Part shown: positions 57,022 through 64,000 of the stretch, piece by piece | How the letters are laid out: every line of letters starts with the position of its first letter | Position numbering within the stretch: the first letter of the stretch is position 1 | Assembly: GCF_002866025.1 (NCBI RefSeq) | Contig: NZ_LNDE01000001.1 | Location: 372,001-436,000 of the forward strand | Reading direction: 5' to 3' | DNA from: Thermotoga sp. KOL6 | Lineage (GTDB): Bacteria; Thermotogota; Thermotogae; Thermotogales; Thermotogaceae | DNA: 64,000 nt | The notes under the pieces: generated by a model | The model's database searches: none | What the model was told of the DNA's origin: nothing | What the model saw: the letters and a program-made list of their open reading frames with translations, nothing else | Made by a program: the position numbers and the translations under genes

Positions 57022-58026
57022 GTGAGTGATTTTCTCACACCAGAGAGAACTATTTACGATTCCGGTGTCCAATTTCTGAGGCCAAAAACACTGGACGAAT
57101 TCGTGGGACAAGAAAAGGTTAAAAAGAAGCTTTTTCTTGCGTTGGAGGCAGCAAAAATGCGAGGAGAGATTCTGGATCATGTCCTCCTCGCGGGTCCTCC
57201 GGGGCTTGGAAAAACAACCCTTGCCCACATCATAGCGAGTGAGCTTCAGACGAACATTCACGTAACGAGTGGACCTGTTCTTGCAAAACAAGGAGACATG
57301 GCCGCTATTCTCACCAGTTTGGAAAGAGGAGATGTACTCTTCATCGACGAAATACACAGGTTGAACAAGGCGGTAGAAGAACTCCTTTATTCAGCGATTG
57401 AGGACTTTCAAATCGACATAATGATAGGGAAAGGTCCCAGTGCGAAATCCATCAGAATAGACATTCAACCTTTCACTCTCGTTGGAGCCACCACTAGGAG
57501 TGGACTTCTGAGTTCTCCTCTCAGAAGTCGATTTGGAATCATTTTGGAACTCGACTTCTACACGATCGAAGAGTTGAAAGAAATCATAAAGAGGGCAGCC
57601 AGCTTGATGGAAGTAGACATAGAAGATGTTGCTGCCGAAATGATCGCTAAAAGATCCAGGGGAACACCACGAATAGCAATAAGACTCACAAAGAGAGTAA
57701 GAGACATGCTTACCATCGAGAAGGCCGACAAAATAGACATGGATATCGTAAGAAAAACGATGGAAGTACTCAACATAGACGAAGAGGGGTTGGACGATTT
57801 CGATAGAAAGATTTTGAAAACGATCATTGAGGTTTACAAGGGCGGACCAGTCGGTTTGAATGCTTTAGCAGCATCTCTAGGCATTGAACCGGATACGCTT
57901 ACCGAAGTGTACGAACCCTATCTCCTTCAATCTGGTTTTCTCGCAAGGACTCCAAGAGGAAGAATCGCAACGGAGAAGGCTTACAAGCACCTCAACTACA
58001 ATTTTCCGGAGAATCGCCTCTTCTGA
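57022..58026 (+). CDS. ruvB: Holliday junction branch migration ATPase RuvB
   Basis: AAA+ hexameric motor working with RuvA on Holliday junctions. 334 residues from GTG with GAGGTGAAAC upstream. LRPKTLDEFVGQEKVKKKLF, Walker A GPPGLGKTTLAH, Walker B VLFIDEIHRLNKAVEE, sensor 1 GATTRSGLLS, and the C-terminal winged helix GGPVGLNALAASLG with RTPRGR are present. Matches T. maritima RuvB of known structure. Heads a seven-gene plus-strand run to dnaB. Confidence 0.97.
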   Translation: MSDFLTPERTIYDSGVQFLRPKTLDEFVGQEKVKKKLFLALEAAKMRGEILDHVLLAGPPGLGKTTLAHIIASELQTNIHVTSGPVLAKQGDMAAILTSLERGDVLFIDEIHRLNKAVEELLYSAIEDFQIDIMIGKGPSAKSIRIDIQPFTLVGATTRSGLLSSPLRSRFGIILELDFYTIEELKEIIKRAASLMEVDIEDVAAEMIAKRSRGTPRIAIRLTKRVRDMLTIEKADKIDMDIVRKTMEVLNIDEEGLDDFDRKILKTIIEVYKGGPVGLNALAASLGIEPDTLTEVYEPYLLQSGFLARTPRGRIATEKAYKHLNYNFPENRLF

Positions 58027-58037
58027 GGTGAAGCCAC

Positions 58038-58730
58038 ATGGGATTGAAAGAAAATCTAGAAAACGTAATGAACAGGATAAAGGAAGCCGCACACCGTGCA
58101 GGTAGGGATCCTTCGGAAGTAAAACTCGTTGTTGCAACGAAGTACGCAGATGTTAAAAAAATGGAAGAACTCTTTCTTCTAGGTGTCCGAGAGTTTGGAG
58201 AAAACAGGGCTCAAGATCTCATCAGAAAGAGTGAATATTTCAAAGACAGGCCTATCGTTTGGCATTTTATAGGAAGGATCCAAACGAACAAGGTGAAGTA
58301 TATTGTTCCAAGATGTGAATTGATACACTCGGTTTGGAGAGTTGAAGAACTCGAAGAGATAGAAAAAAGAGCGAAAAAACTGGGGAAAATCCAGAAAATT
58401 TTGATAGAAGTAAACGTTTTCGGAGAAAAAACAAAGGCCGGCCTATTGCTTCAAGAGGTGGAGGGGTTTTTGAAAATGTGCGAAACTTTCAAGCAAATAG
58501 AAGTTTTGGGGTTCATGACGATGGCACCGTACGTGGAAAACCCTGAAGAGGTGAGATGGGGATTTAGGATTCTCAAAGAACTGCGTGATGAACTTTCCAA
58601 GAAGTACAACAGTAACAATGTAAAACTGAAAGAACTCTCTATGGGTATGAGCAACGACTTCGAGGTTGCGATAGAGGAGGGAGCAACGATGGTAAGAATA
58701 GGAAGCGCTATATTCAAGGGAGGGAGATGA
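58038..58730 (+). CDS. yggS: YggS/PROSC-type PLP homeostasis protein
   Basis: TIM-barrel PLP-binding protein of 230 residues related to alanine racemase but without the second domain. PLP lysine in LVVATKYADV; GENRAQDL, WHFIGRIQTNK and ELSMGMSNDFEVAIEEGAT are the conserved blocks, with the phosphate-binding RIGSAIF at the end. The family keeps PLP levels balanced. The pairing yggS-yggT is common in bacteria. Confidence 0.95.
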   Translation: MGLKENLENVMNRIKEAAHRAGRDPSEVKLVVATKYADVKKMEELFLLGVREFGENRAQDLIRKSEYFKDRPIVWHFIGRIQTNKVKYIVPRCELIHSVWRVEELEEIEKRAKKLGKIQKILIEVNVFGEKTKAGLLLQEVEGFLKMCETFKQIEVLGFMTMAPYVENPEEVRWGFRILKELRDELSKKYNSNNVKLKELSMGMSNDFEVAIEEGATMVRIGSAIFKGGR

Positions 58731-59027
58731 ATGTTCGTGATAGCGAATTTTCTCAGAGCTCTGGCAGTAACCCTCAGAGTATTCATATACGTAGAGATCG
58801 TTTCTATATTGATTTCTGTGATTTTCAGTTGGGTTATGCCGTACTATTACCATCCCGCAAGGAGATTCTTTGAGGTTCTTTCTTCCCTGATTTTGAATCC
58901 TATAAGACGTTTTCTACCACCTATAGGACCCGTGGACATCTCACCGATGATAGCCATTTTTATTCTTCTTTTTTTAGACGGATTTCTTGTTGAAACTCTC
59001 TTCGATCTGGCGGTGAGGTTATCGTGA
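58731..59027 (+). CDS. yggT: YggT-family membrane protein
   Basis: A 98-residue protein with two hydrophobic spans (VFIYVEIVSILISVIFSWVM and PMIAIFILLFLDGFLVETLF) around a polar loop with NPIRRFLPPIGPVDISP, the YggT signature. The family has been linked to cell shape and division loci near sepF in other bacteria. Starts directly after the yggS stop and overlaps nadK by four bases. Confidence 0.92.
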   Translation: MFVIANFLRALAVTLRVFIYVEIVSILISVIFSWVMPYYYHPARRFFEVLSSLILNPIRRFLPPIGPVDISPMIAIFILLFLDGFLVETLFDLAVRLS

Positions 59028-59800
59028 AAATAGCCATTCTGTACAGGGAAGAAAAAAGAAAGGAAGGAGAATTTTTGAAAAACAAGATTTCGAAAGAACA
59101 TGATGTGGTAGTCTTTGGCGAAGAAAATGTACTAGACGATGTCGAAGCCGATTTGATAGTAGTGGTAGGTGGAGACGGCACAATGCTCAGAGCAGCCAAA
59201 AAAGCAGCAGATGGGACTCCTTTGGTTGGTTTCAAAGCGGGAAGACTTGGTTTTCTGACTTCTTACACCCTCGAAGAGGTAGATCAATTTCTCGAAGATC
59301 TGAAGAACAAGAGCTTCCGCGAAGAATTGAGATGGTTCATACGTGTAGATAGCGAGTTAGGTTCTCATTTGGCTTTGAACGATGTCGTAATGGAAAGGGA
59401 TTTGAGCGGAAAAATGGTGGAAATAGAGGTGAACGTAGAACACCATTCCTCCATGTGGTTTTTTGCAGATGGCGTTGTAGTATCTTCTCCCACAGGTTCA
59501 ACAGCGTACTCTCTGTCCATTGGTGGACCCATAATATTCCCGGAATGCGAAGTGTTGGAAATCTCACCGATCGCCCCACAGTTCTTTCTAACGAGAAGTG
59601 TGGTGATACCTTCCAATTTCAAAGTGGTAATCGACTGTCAAAGAGAAATCAATTTGCTGGTCGACGGTATGATGCTAGGAAAAACCAAGAAGGCCATTGT
59701 TCAAAAAGCAGATAGATACATCAAGATACTGCGCCCTACTAAATACGATTATGTAACAGTGATCAGAGATAAATTGGGCTATGGGAGGCGTATCGAGTGA
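59024..59800 (+). CDS. nadK: NAD kinase
   Basis: Makes NADP from NAD. 258 residues from GTG 59024. The GGDGTMLRAAKKA motif with catalytic Asp, GRLGFLTSYTL, the NDVVMERDLSGKMVEIEV region and the later SPTGSTAYSLSIGGPI are intact. Matches T. maritima NadK of known structure. Overlaps yggT and phoU by four bases each. Confidence 0.96.
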   Translation: MKIAILYREEKRKEGEFLKNKISKEHDVVVFGEENVLDDVEADLIVVVGGDGTMLRAAKKAADGTPLVGFKAGRLGFLTSYTLEEVDQFLEDLKNKSFREELRWFIRVDSELGSHLALNDVVMERDLSGKMVEIEVNVEHHSSMWFFADGVVVSSPTGSTAYSLSIGGPIIFPECEVLEISPIAPQFFLTRSVVIPSNFKVVIDCQREINLLVDGMMLGKTKKAIVQKADRYIKILRPTKYDYVTVIRDKLGYGRRIE

Positions 59801-60504
59801 ATAAATTGCTGAACGAAAGGGTTGAAGAATTTAAGAAAGGTGTCCTAAAAGCGGGTTGGTTCATAGAAAAAATGTTCAGAAATTCCATATCTGCTCTCAT
59901 CGAAAGGAATGAATCACTCGCGAGAGAAGTGGTTGCCGATGAAGAAGTTGTCGATCAGATGGAGGTAGAGATTCAGGAAAAAGCCATGGAGATATTGGGA
60001 CTCTTCTCACCAATCGGGAAACCTCTTTTGACAGTGACTGCAGGGATAAGAGTAGCAGAACTCATAGAAAACATAGCAGACAAATGCCATGACATAGCAA
60101 AGAACGTGCTCGAACTGATGGAAGAACCTCCCTTGAAACCTCTCGAAGATATTCCTACTATGGCGAATCAAACATCGGAAATGTTGAAATTCGCCCTTCG
60201 AATGTTCGCGGATATAAACGTGGAAAAATCCTTTGAGGTTTGCAGAATGGATTCAAAAGTGGATGATTTGTACGAAAAGGTGAGAGAAGAACTTTTACTC
60301 TACATGATGGAGTCACCAAAGTACGTAAGAAGAGCCCTTCTCTTGCTCGAAATAGCAGGCTACATAGAGATCATCGCAGATTACGCTACAAACATCGTGG
60401 AAGTCTCAGTGTACATGGTTCAGGGAGAACCTTACAAGTGTTATCACGATGAGCTGCTTCTTTTCAAAAAATCCGGAGGGGTTCTCTTTGAAAGTACTGA
60501 TTAA
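59797..60504 (+). CDS. phoU: PhoU-like metal-binding protein
   Basis: All-helical protein of 235 residues made of two three-helix repeats. The metal-cluster motifs are ELIENIADKCHDIAKNV in the first half and EIAGYIEIIADYATNIVEVS in the second (E/D-X3-D pattern). T. maritima PhoU of known structure binds iron clusters. PhoU usually inhibits phosphate uptake together with pstSCAB; here it stands apart from any pst gene, between nadK and the LptF/G fusion. GTG start overlaps nadK by four bases. Confidence 0.93.
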   Translation: MNKLLNERVEEFKKGVLKAGWFIEKMFRNSISALIERNESLAREVVADEEVVDQMEVEIQEKAMEILGLFSPIGKPLLTVTAGIRVAELIENIADKCHDIAKNVLELMEEPPLKPLEDIPTMANQTSEMLKFALRMFADINVEKSFEVCRMDSKVDDLYEKVREELLLYMMESPKYVRRALLLLEIAGYIEIIADYATNIVEVSVYMVQGEPYKCYHDELLLFKKSGGVLFESTD

Positions 60505-63500
60505 ATACCTGATGAAACTCTCTGTTATTCCTTTTCTCGTTGGTCTAGCTGGATTCATAATCTTCGTCAGTATAGAGATACTCTACCAGCTCTCCGACTT
60601 GATAGTTCGTCACAGGGTGGGTATTGAGAAATTGTTTCTCCTTCTTTATTATTACCTACCTTACTTTGTTGCCATGGGTGTTCCCGTTGGGGTCCTTCTT
60701 GCTGTTTTCTGGGTTTTCTCGAAACTTTCGGAAGATAGAGAACTCATGGCTATTCAAGTCCATGGAATTTCCCAGAAAAATTTGATAGTCCCCTTCATCT
60801 TGTTAGGATCTTTGCTTTCCATCATTGTCTTTTTTCTGAACGACAGGATAGTTCCTGCATACCAATCTAAAGCCGAAGAGGCGATGTCTAAGTACGTTCT
60901 CAGAAAACCAGAAGTTTTTGTAGTTGAGAACGTCATATCGAAAATAGGAGAAGATCAATACTTCTACGTAGAAAAGTACGATGAGAAGACGAATACCCTT
61001 TGGAATGTTGTAATTTTCAAATACGGAAGTGAGGAGAAAATCGTTACAGCAAAAAGAGTCCAGAAAAAAGATGATAAATGGTATCTATTTGACGGTAGAT
61101 ACTACTCGATTGATAAGGATGGATTTTTGAAACTCGATGTCCATTTCTCCGAAATGGAACTCGATATCACGGAAGACATAGAAAATCTTCTACGAGTTGG
61201 AAAGACTCCCAGAGAAATGACTGGAAAAGAACTCAAAGAGAAGATAAACTTCTTCAGAAAGGTTGGAATAAAACCTTCACCTTGGATAGTTGAGCTCCAC
61301 AGTAGATATGCAAATTCTCTGACCCCGATAGTGATAGTTTTAGTTGGAGTTCCTCTTTCGTTGCTCTTCCAGTTGAGGAGTAAATCCTGGGGTGTGATTT
61401 TCACCTTTGTTCTCGTCGTTTTGTATCAAGGGAGTGGAGCATGGTTAAGTGCCATGGGAAAGGAAAATCTTCTTGATCCTCTGTTAGCTCCATGGATTCC
61501 AAACATCGTTTTTACTGTGGTGGGAGGTATCCTTTTCATTCTCCTTGATACTGTCTTCGCCTACAGAATCAGGGAGTTTTTCACAAAGTTGTTTGTAGTT
61601 GGTGTATTTTTCTTGGCTTCTTCCCTCTTTTCTGCCCAACTCAATATCATAGCCGAAAAGGTGAACAAATATCCAGATACTTTCGTTTTCGAAGGTGGTG
61701 TGAAGATTCTCTACAAAGATGCATACGTGGAAGCAAACGAAGTTGTTGTCCATCTGAACGAAGAAGGAAAGGTGAAAGGTTTCGAAGCGACCGGTAAAGT
61801 TTCTTACAGAAAAGGAGATACCTTTCTGAAGAGCGAAAGATTGGTGTTCAAAACCGAGAAAGAGCAAAGCATTCTATACTACCTTCGAGGGAATACGAGG
61901 ATAGAAGTGAACAAAGAGAAAAAGCAGATATATCTGTCTGGAGAAGAACTCACTTCCGAAGGATCGAAAACTGTGATGGAAAAGGGATACATTACCACTT
62001 GTTCTTCAAATCCACCACATTACAAACTCAAAGCACAGCACGTGGAAATAGTAGAAAACGAGTACCTTCTTGCAAAAGATGTGGTTTTTTATCTTCTGGG
62101 AATTCCCATATTCTATCAACCTATCTTTTTCACAAATCTTTCCGACAAACCCCAACCATTTTCCGTTGAGGTGGGAATGGGAGAAGAACCATATGTGAAA
62201 ACATCGTACAACATTTCCTACGGTGAAGGGAATGTCTTTTTTCTAACGAAGAACGTGCTGAAGAAAGGAACATGGAAAGAACTCAAATGGAATCATTCTT
62301 TTGGAGTTTTCTCGGTCAATCTGGAATACACCGAATCACTTTCTGAACAAGGGGTCAAAGCAAAAATTTTCGACAAAGAGAATTCTTTTCTCTTCGAACA
62401 AGAAAACTCTAAAAGAGTCTATCAGTTTGATCATAACGGGAAATTGTTCAATGGAAGCATCAGTGTTAGACTGAAGAGAGAAGCGAATGAAGGCGGGGAT
62501 GTACTGATCGCTCCACAACTTACTGTTAAAAATCTTTCCATTAAAGCAGATTGGGGAACTTTTCTTGTGAGCAATTTTTACCATGAAACGAAGATAGAGA
62601 AAGGAGAACGGACCTTTGGTACACTGAACTCCTCCTTTCGATCGAAACCTTTTTTCCTCATCCAATCTTTCAGTGTCAACACCGCCGGAAAGTATCTTTT
62701 CGAAAACAGTCAACTCAATCGAACCACAAGTTTTCTGAAAAGCGATACCATTTTGGATTTTCAAAATTTGTCCTTTGGAAAAATTCTCATTCTAGATGAT
62801 AAAATATACGCTGGCATTTACGAATCATCTGAGGAAGGTTACCGTATTGGTAATTTCTTCACAACCTCTTTGAGATTACCAATAGGTCCCCTTTCTTTTG
62901 AAAGTTATTATAAGCTTTATACCCTTCAAGGAAAGAATCTTAGGAAATTTTCCCAAAACAAAGCTAAAAACGAACTCGATCTGAAATCAAAATTTTCCCT
63001 TGGGAATCTCTCTATCTCCGTTGAAACGACGTACGATTTCCTCAAAGAAGAATTTTCTGATCCCTATTTGAAGGTTTCTTCCTCTTTCAAAACCGGTATG
63101 ATCACAAACGGATTAAACGCAACTACACGGTTCGTCTTGGACGATTTGCAAAAAAGTTACACCAAATGGGAATTCACACAAAAAACAGGGGCGGTTTACA
63201 ACAAACTTTACTTCATTTATCACTACAAAAAACCACACGTTCAATACATCGAAGATCAGCTCAGAATTTATGGAAAAGAGTTCTTCTTCATGGAAAATCC
63301 AAGGATAACTGCCTACTCAAAGATAAAAGTCGACCCCTTTGAGTTGGAAAGATTTTGGATACGCGGAGGTTTCAAAAGAAATCAATCCTCGCACACGTTG
63401 AAAGCAGAATTCTATAAAGAGGATCTCGACCTCTCTTATGAAGTAAAAAACGACGATCCAACTTTTTCTGTCTCATTGAAACTAAAAGATTGGAATATAG

Positions 63501-63676
63501 AATCTTTTTCTTTCTCCATTGAAAAATCACTCCACTGCTTAGGAGCAAAAGCTTCGATGTCTTTTGGGAAGAATCTCTCTTTAAAGAATTTCTCACTATT
63601 TTTCTACATAAGAGACTTTCCAAACGAAGGAATCGGATTCGATACGAACGAAGGAATTGGATTGAACATGTTTTGA
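60488..63676 (+). CDS. LptF/G-type permease fused to LptA/LptD-like beta-rich domain
   Basis: A 1062-residue single ORF. TTG 60488, eight bases after GGAGGGG, is preferred; the frame is open to 60449. Residues 1-365 look like one LptF/LptG permease: six spans with an outside domain (about 90-235), VLIKYLMKLSVIPFLVGLAG, VGVLLAVFWVFSKLSEDREL and the late DPLLAPWIPNIVFTVVGGIL. A signal-peptide-like segment follows (FTKLFVVGVFFLASSLFSAQ; possible cut after A383). Then come OstA/LptA-like strands (FVFEGGVKILYKDAYVEANE), the LptD-like PIFYQPIFF, and about 500 residues of alternating beta pattern ending in Phe. Overlaps phoU by 17 bases. A lipid or glycolipid export role is inferred. Confidence 0.85.
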   Translation: MKVLIKYLMKLSVIPFLVGLAGFIIFVSIEILYQLSDLIVRHRVGIEKLFLLLYYYLPYFVAMGVPVGVLLAVFWVFSKLSEDRELMAIQVHGISQKNLIVPFILLGSLLSIIVFFLNDRIVPAYQSKAEEAMSKYVLRKPEVFVVENVISKIGEDQYFYVEKYDEKTNTLWNVVIFKYGSEEKIVTAKRVQKKDDKWYLFDGRYYSIDKDGFLKLDVHFSEMELDITEDIENLLRVGKTPREMTGKELKEKINFFRKVGIKPSPWIVELHSRYANSLTPIVIVLVGVPLSLLFQLRSKSWGVIFTFVLVVLYQGSGAWLSAMGKENLLDPLLAPWIPNIVFTVVGGILFILLDTVFAYRIREFFTKLFVVGVFFLASSLFSAQLNIIAEKVNKYPDTFVFEGGVKILYKDAYVEANEVVVHLNEEGKVKGFEATGKVSYRKGDTFLKSERLVFKTEKEQSILYYLRGNTRIEVNKEKKQIYLSGEELTSEGSKTVMEKGYITTCSSNPPHYKLKAQHVEIVENEYLLAKDVVFYLLGIPIFYQPIFFTNLSDKPQPFSVEVGMGEEPYVKTSYNISYGEGNVFFLTKNVLKKGTWKELKWNHSFGVFSVNLEYTESLSEQGVKAKIFDKENSFLFEQENSKRVYQFDHNGKLFNGSISVRLKREANEGGDVLIAPQLTVKNLSIKADWGTFLVSNFYHETKIEKGERTFGTLNSSFRSKPFFLIQSFSVNTAGKYLFENSQLNRTTSFLKSDTILDFQNLSFGKILILDDKIYAGIYESSEEGYRIGNFFTTSLRLPIGPLSFESYYKLYTLQGKNLRKFSQNKAKNELDLKSKFSLGNLSISVETTYDFLKEEFSDPYLKVSSSFKTGMITNGLNATTRFVLDDLQKSYTKWEFTQKTGAVYNKLYFIYHYKKPHVQYIEDQLRIYGKEFFFMENPRITAYSKIKVDPFELERFWIRGGFKRNQSSHTLKAEFYKEDLDLSYEVKNDDPTFSVSLKLKDWNIESFSFSIEKSLHCLGAKASMSFGKNLSLKNFSLFFYIRDFPNEGIGFDTNEGIGLNMF

Positions 63677-63687
63677 GAGGTGATAAC

Positions 63688-64000
63688 ATGCGCGTTCCTC
63701 CCCACAATTTGGAAGCAGAGATCGCCGTCCTCGGTAGTATATTGATCGATCCTTCTGTTATAAACGATGTGTTAGAAATTATCAGTTATGAAGATTTTTA
63801 CCTCAAAAAACACCAGTACATTTTCAAAGCGATGGAGGAACTTTACGATGAAGGAAAACCAGTGGATGTCGTTTCCGTTTGCGACAAATTGCAGAGTATG
63901 GGAAAACTCGAAGAAGTCGGCGGAGACATTGAAGTTGCTCAATTAGCGGAGGCGGTACCGAGTTCTGCACATGCCGTTCACTATGCAGAGATTGTTAAGG
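63688..64000 (+). CDS. dnaB: Replicative DNA helicase DnaB, N-terminal part (3' end outside window)
   Basis: ATG 63688 after GAGAGGTGATAAC starts MRVPPHNLEAEIAVLGSILI, the typical DnaB N-terminal domain. It continues through EDFYLKKHQYIFKAMEELYD and GKPVDVVSVCDKLQ to the window edge, about 104 residues. The helicase domain is not visible. The N-terminal domain forms the hexamer collar and primase contact. Confidence 0.93.
   Translation, partial: MRVPPHNLEAEIAVLGSILIDPSVINDVLEIISYEDFYLKKHQYIFKAMEELYDEGKPVDVVSVCDKLQSMGKLEEVGGDIEVAQLAEAVPSSAHAVHYAEIVK

Noticed and set aside
56419-57357. 312-codon minus-strand frame across Omp-alpha and ruvB
   Set aside because: Crosses two well-supported genes and a strong terminator; its long length follows from the repetitive codon pattern of the coiled coil.

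Overview
The window is a gene-dense, uninterrupted piece of a Thermotoga chromosome. It is close to, but I think not identical with, T. maritima. The evidence is near-full-length agreement of many products with T. maritima proteins as I remember them (Hsp33, CdsA, RRF, NifS, ThiI, RsgA, NadK, PhoU), a rod-shaped SLH/coiled-coil Omp-alpha protein of the toga envelope, Lys/Glu/Arg-rich proteins, frequent GTG and TTG starts, and strong GGAGG ribosome sites. No rRNA, tRNA, CRISPR array, insertion sequence, prophage or origin was seen, and no stretch over 300 bases lacks a gene.

Layout. 1-3029 (+): end of a ClpC-type unfoldase, a DUF1844 protein, ispD and hslO. 2985-8692 (-): frr-uppS-cdsA-alaS plus a divergent sliding-clamp-like protein. 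8901-10981 (+): class V aminotransferase and a short SerA, closed by a terminator. 11239-13436 (+): PadR regulator with an ABC-2 exporter behind a good promoter and a perfect 18-bp palindrome. 13526-14470 (+): cold-shock protein, ribosomal protein L31, S1-domain protein. 14505-21925 (-): thiI-plsC-nifS, then yicC-remA-gmk-rpoZ-coaBC-L,D-transpeptidase. 22024-28074 (+): TPR protein, prepilin peptidase, rRNA methyltransferase, aminotransferase, HD-GYP protein. 28061-31175: a HAD hydrolase (-), MATE exporter (+), phosphoesterase (-) and an orphan (+). 31157-41797 (-): a twelve-gene run from murB through rapZ-yvcK-whiA, nrdR, greA and lysS to a SurA-like chaperone and an LtaS-like sulfatase. 41852-45041 (+): rlmN-PASTA-rsgA-rpe, convergent with mutS and an acetyltransferase. 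47891-51077 (+): a DUF4139-like secreted protein, EamA carrier, amidohydrolase, convergent with fabG. 51920-64000 (+): phosphoesterase, AlaX-L, DUF2520 protein, panB, Omp-alpha, ruvB, yggS, yggT, nadK, phoU, an LptF/G-LptD fusion and the start of dnaB.

Functionally the region is core housekeeping: translation, isoprenoid, lipid and wall precursors, CoA and NADP supply, sulfur transfer, DNA repair and replication, and a large share of envelope genes. The most unusual items are: (1) one ORF joining an inner-membrane LptF/G-type permease to an LptA/LptD-like beta-rich part through an internal signal-peptide-like segment; (2) a second, divergent DnaN-like clamp behind alaS; (3) a PASTA protein with no kinase domain in the rlmN-[prpC-prkC]-rsgA-rpe locus known from Firmicutes; (4) a ClpC-type ATPase without the usual ClpP-docking loop; (5) a ZapA gene overlapping a small coiled-coil gene; (6) a strong tendency of convergent genes to overlap at their 3' ends. 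All family calls were made by eye from sequence motifs; no database search was run.
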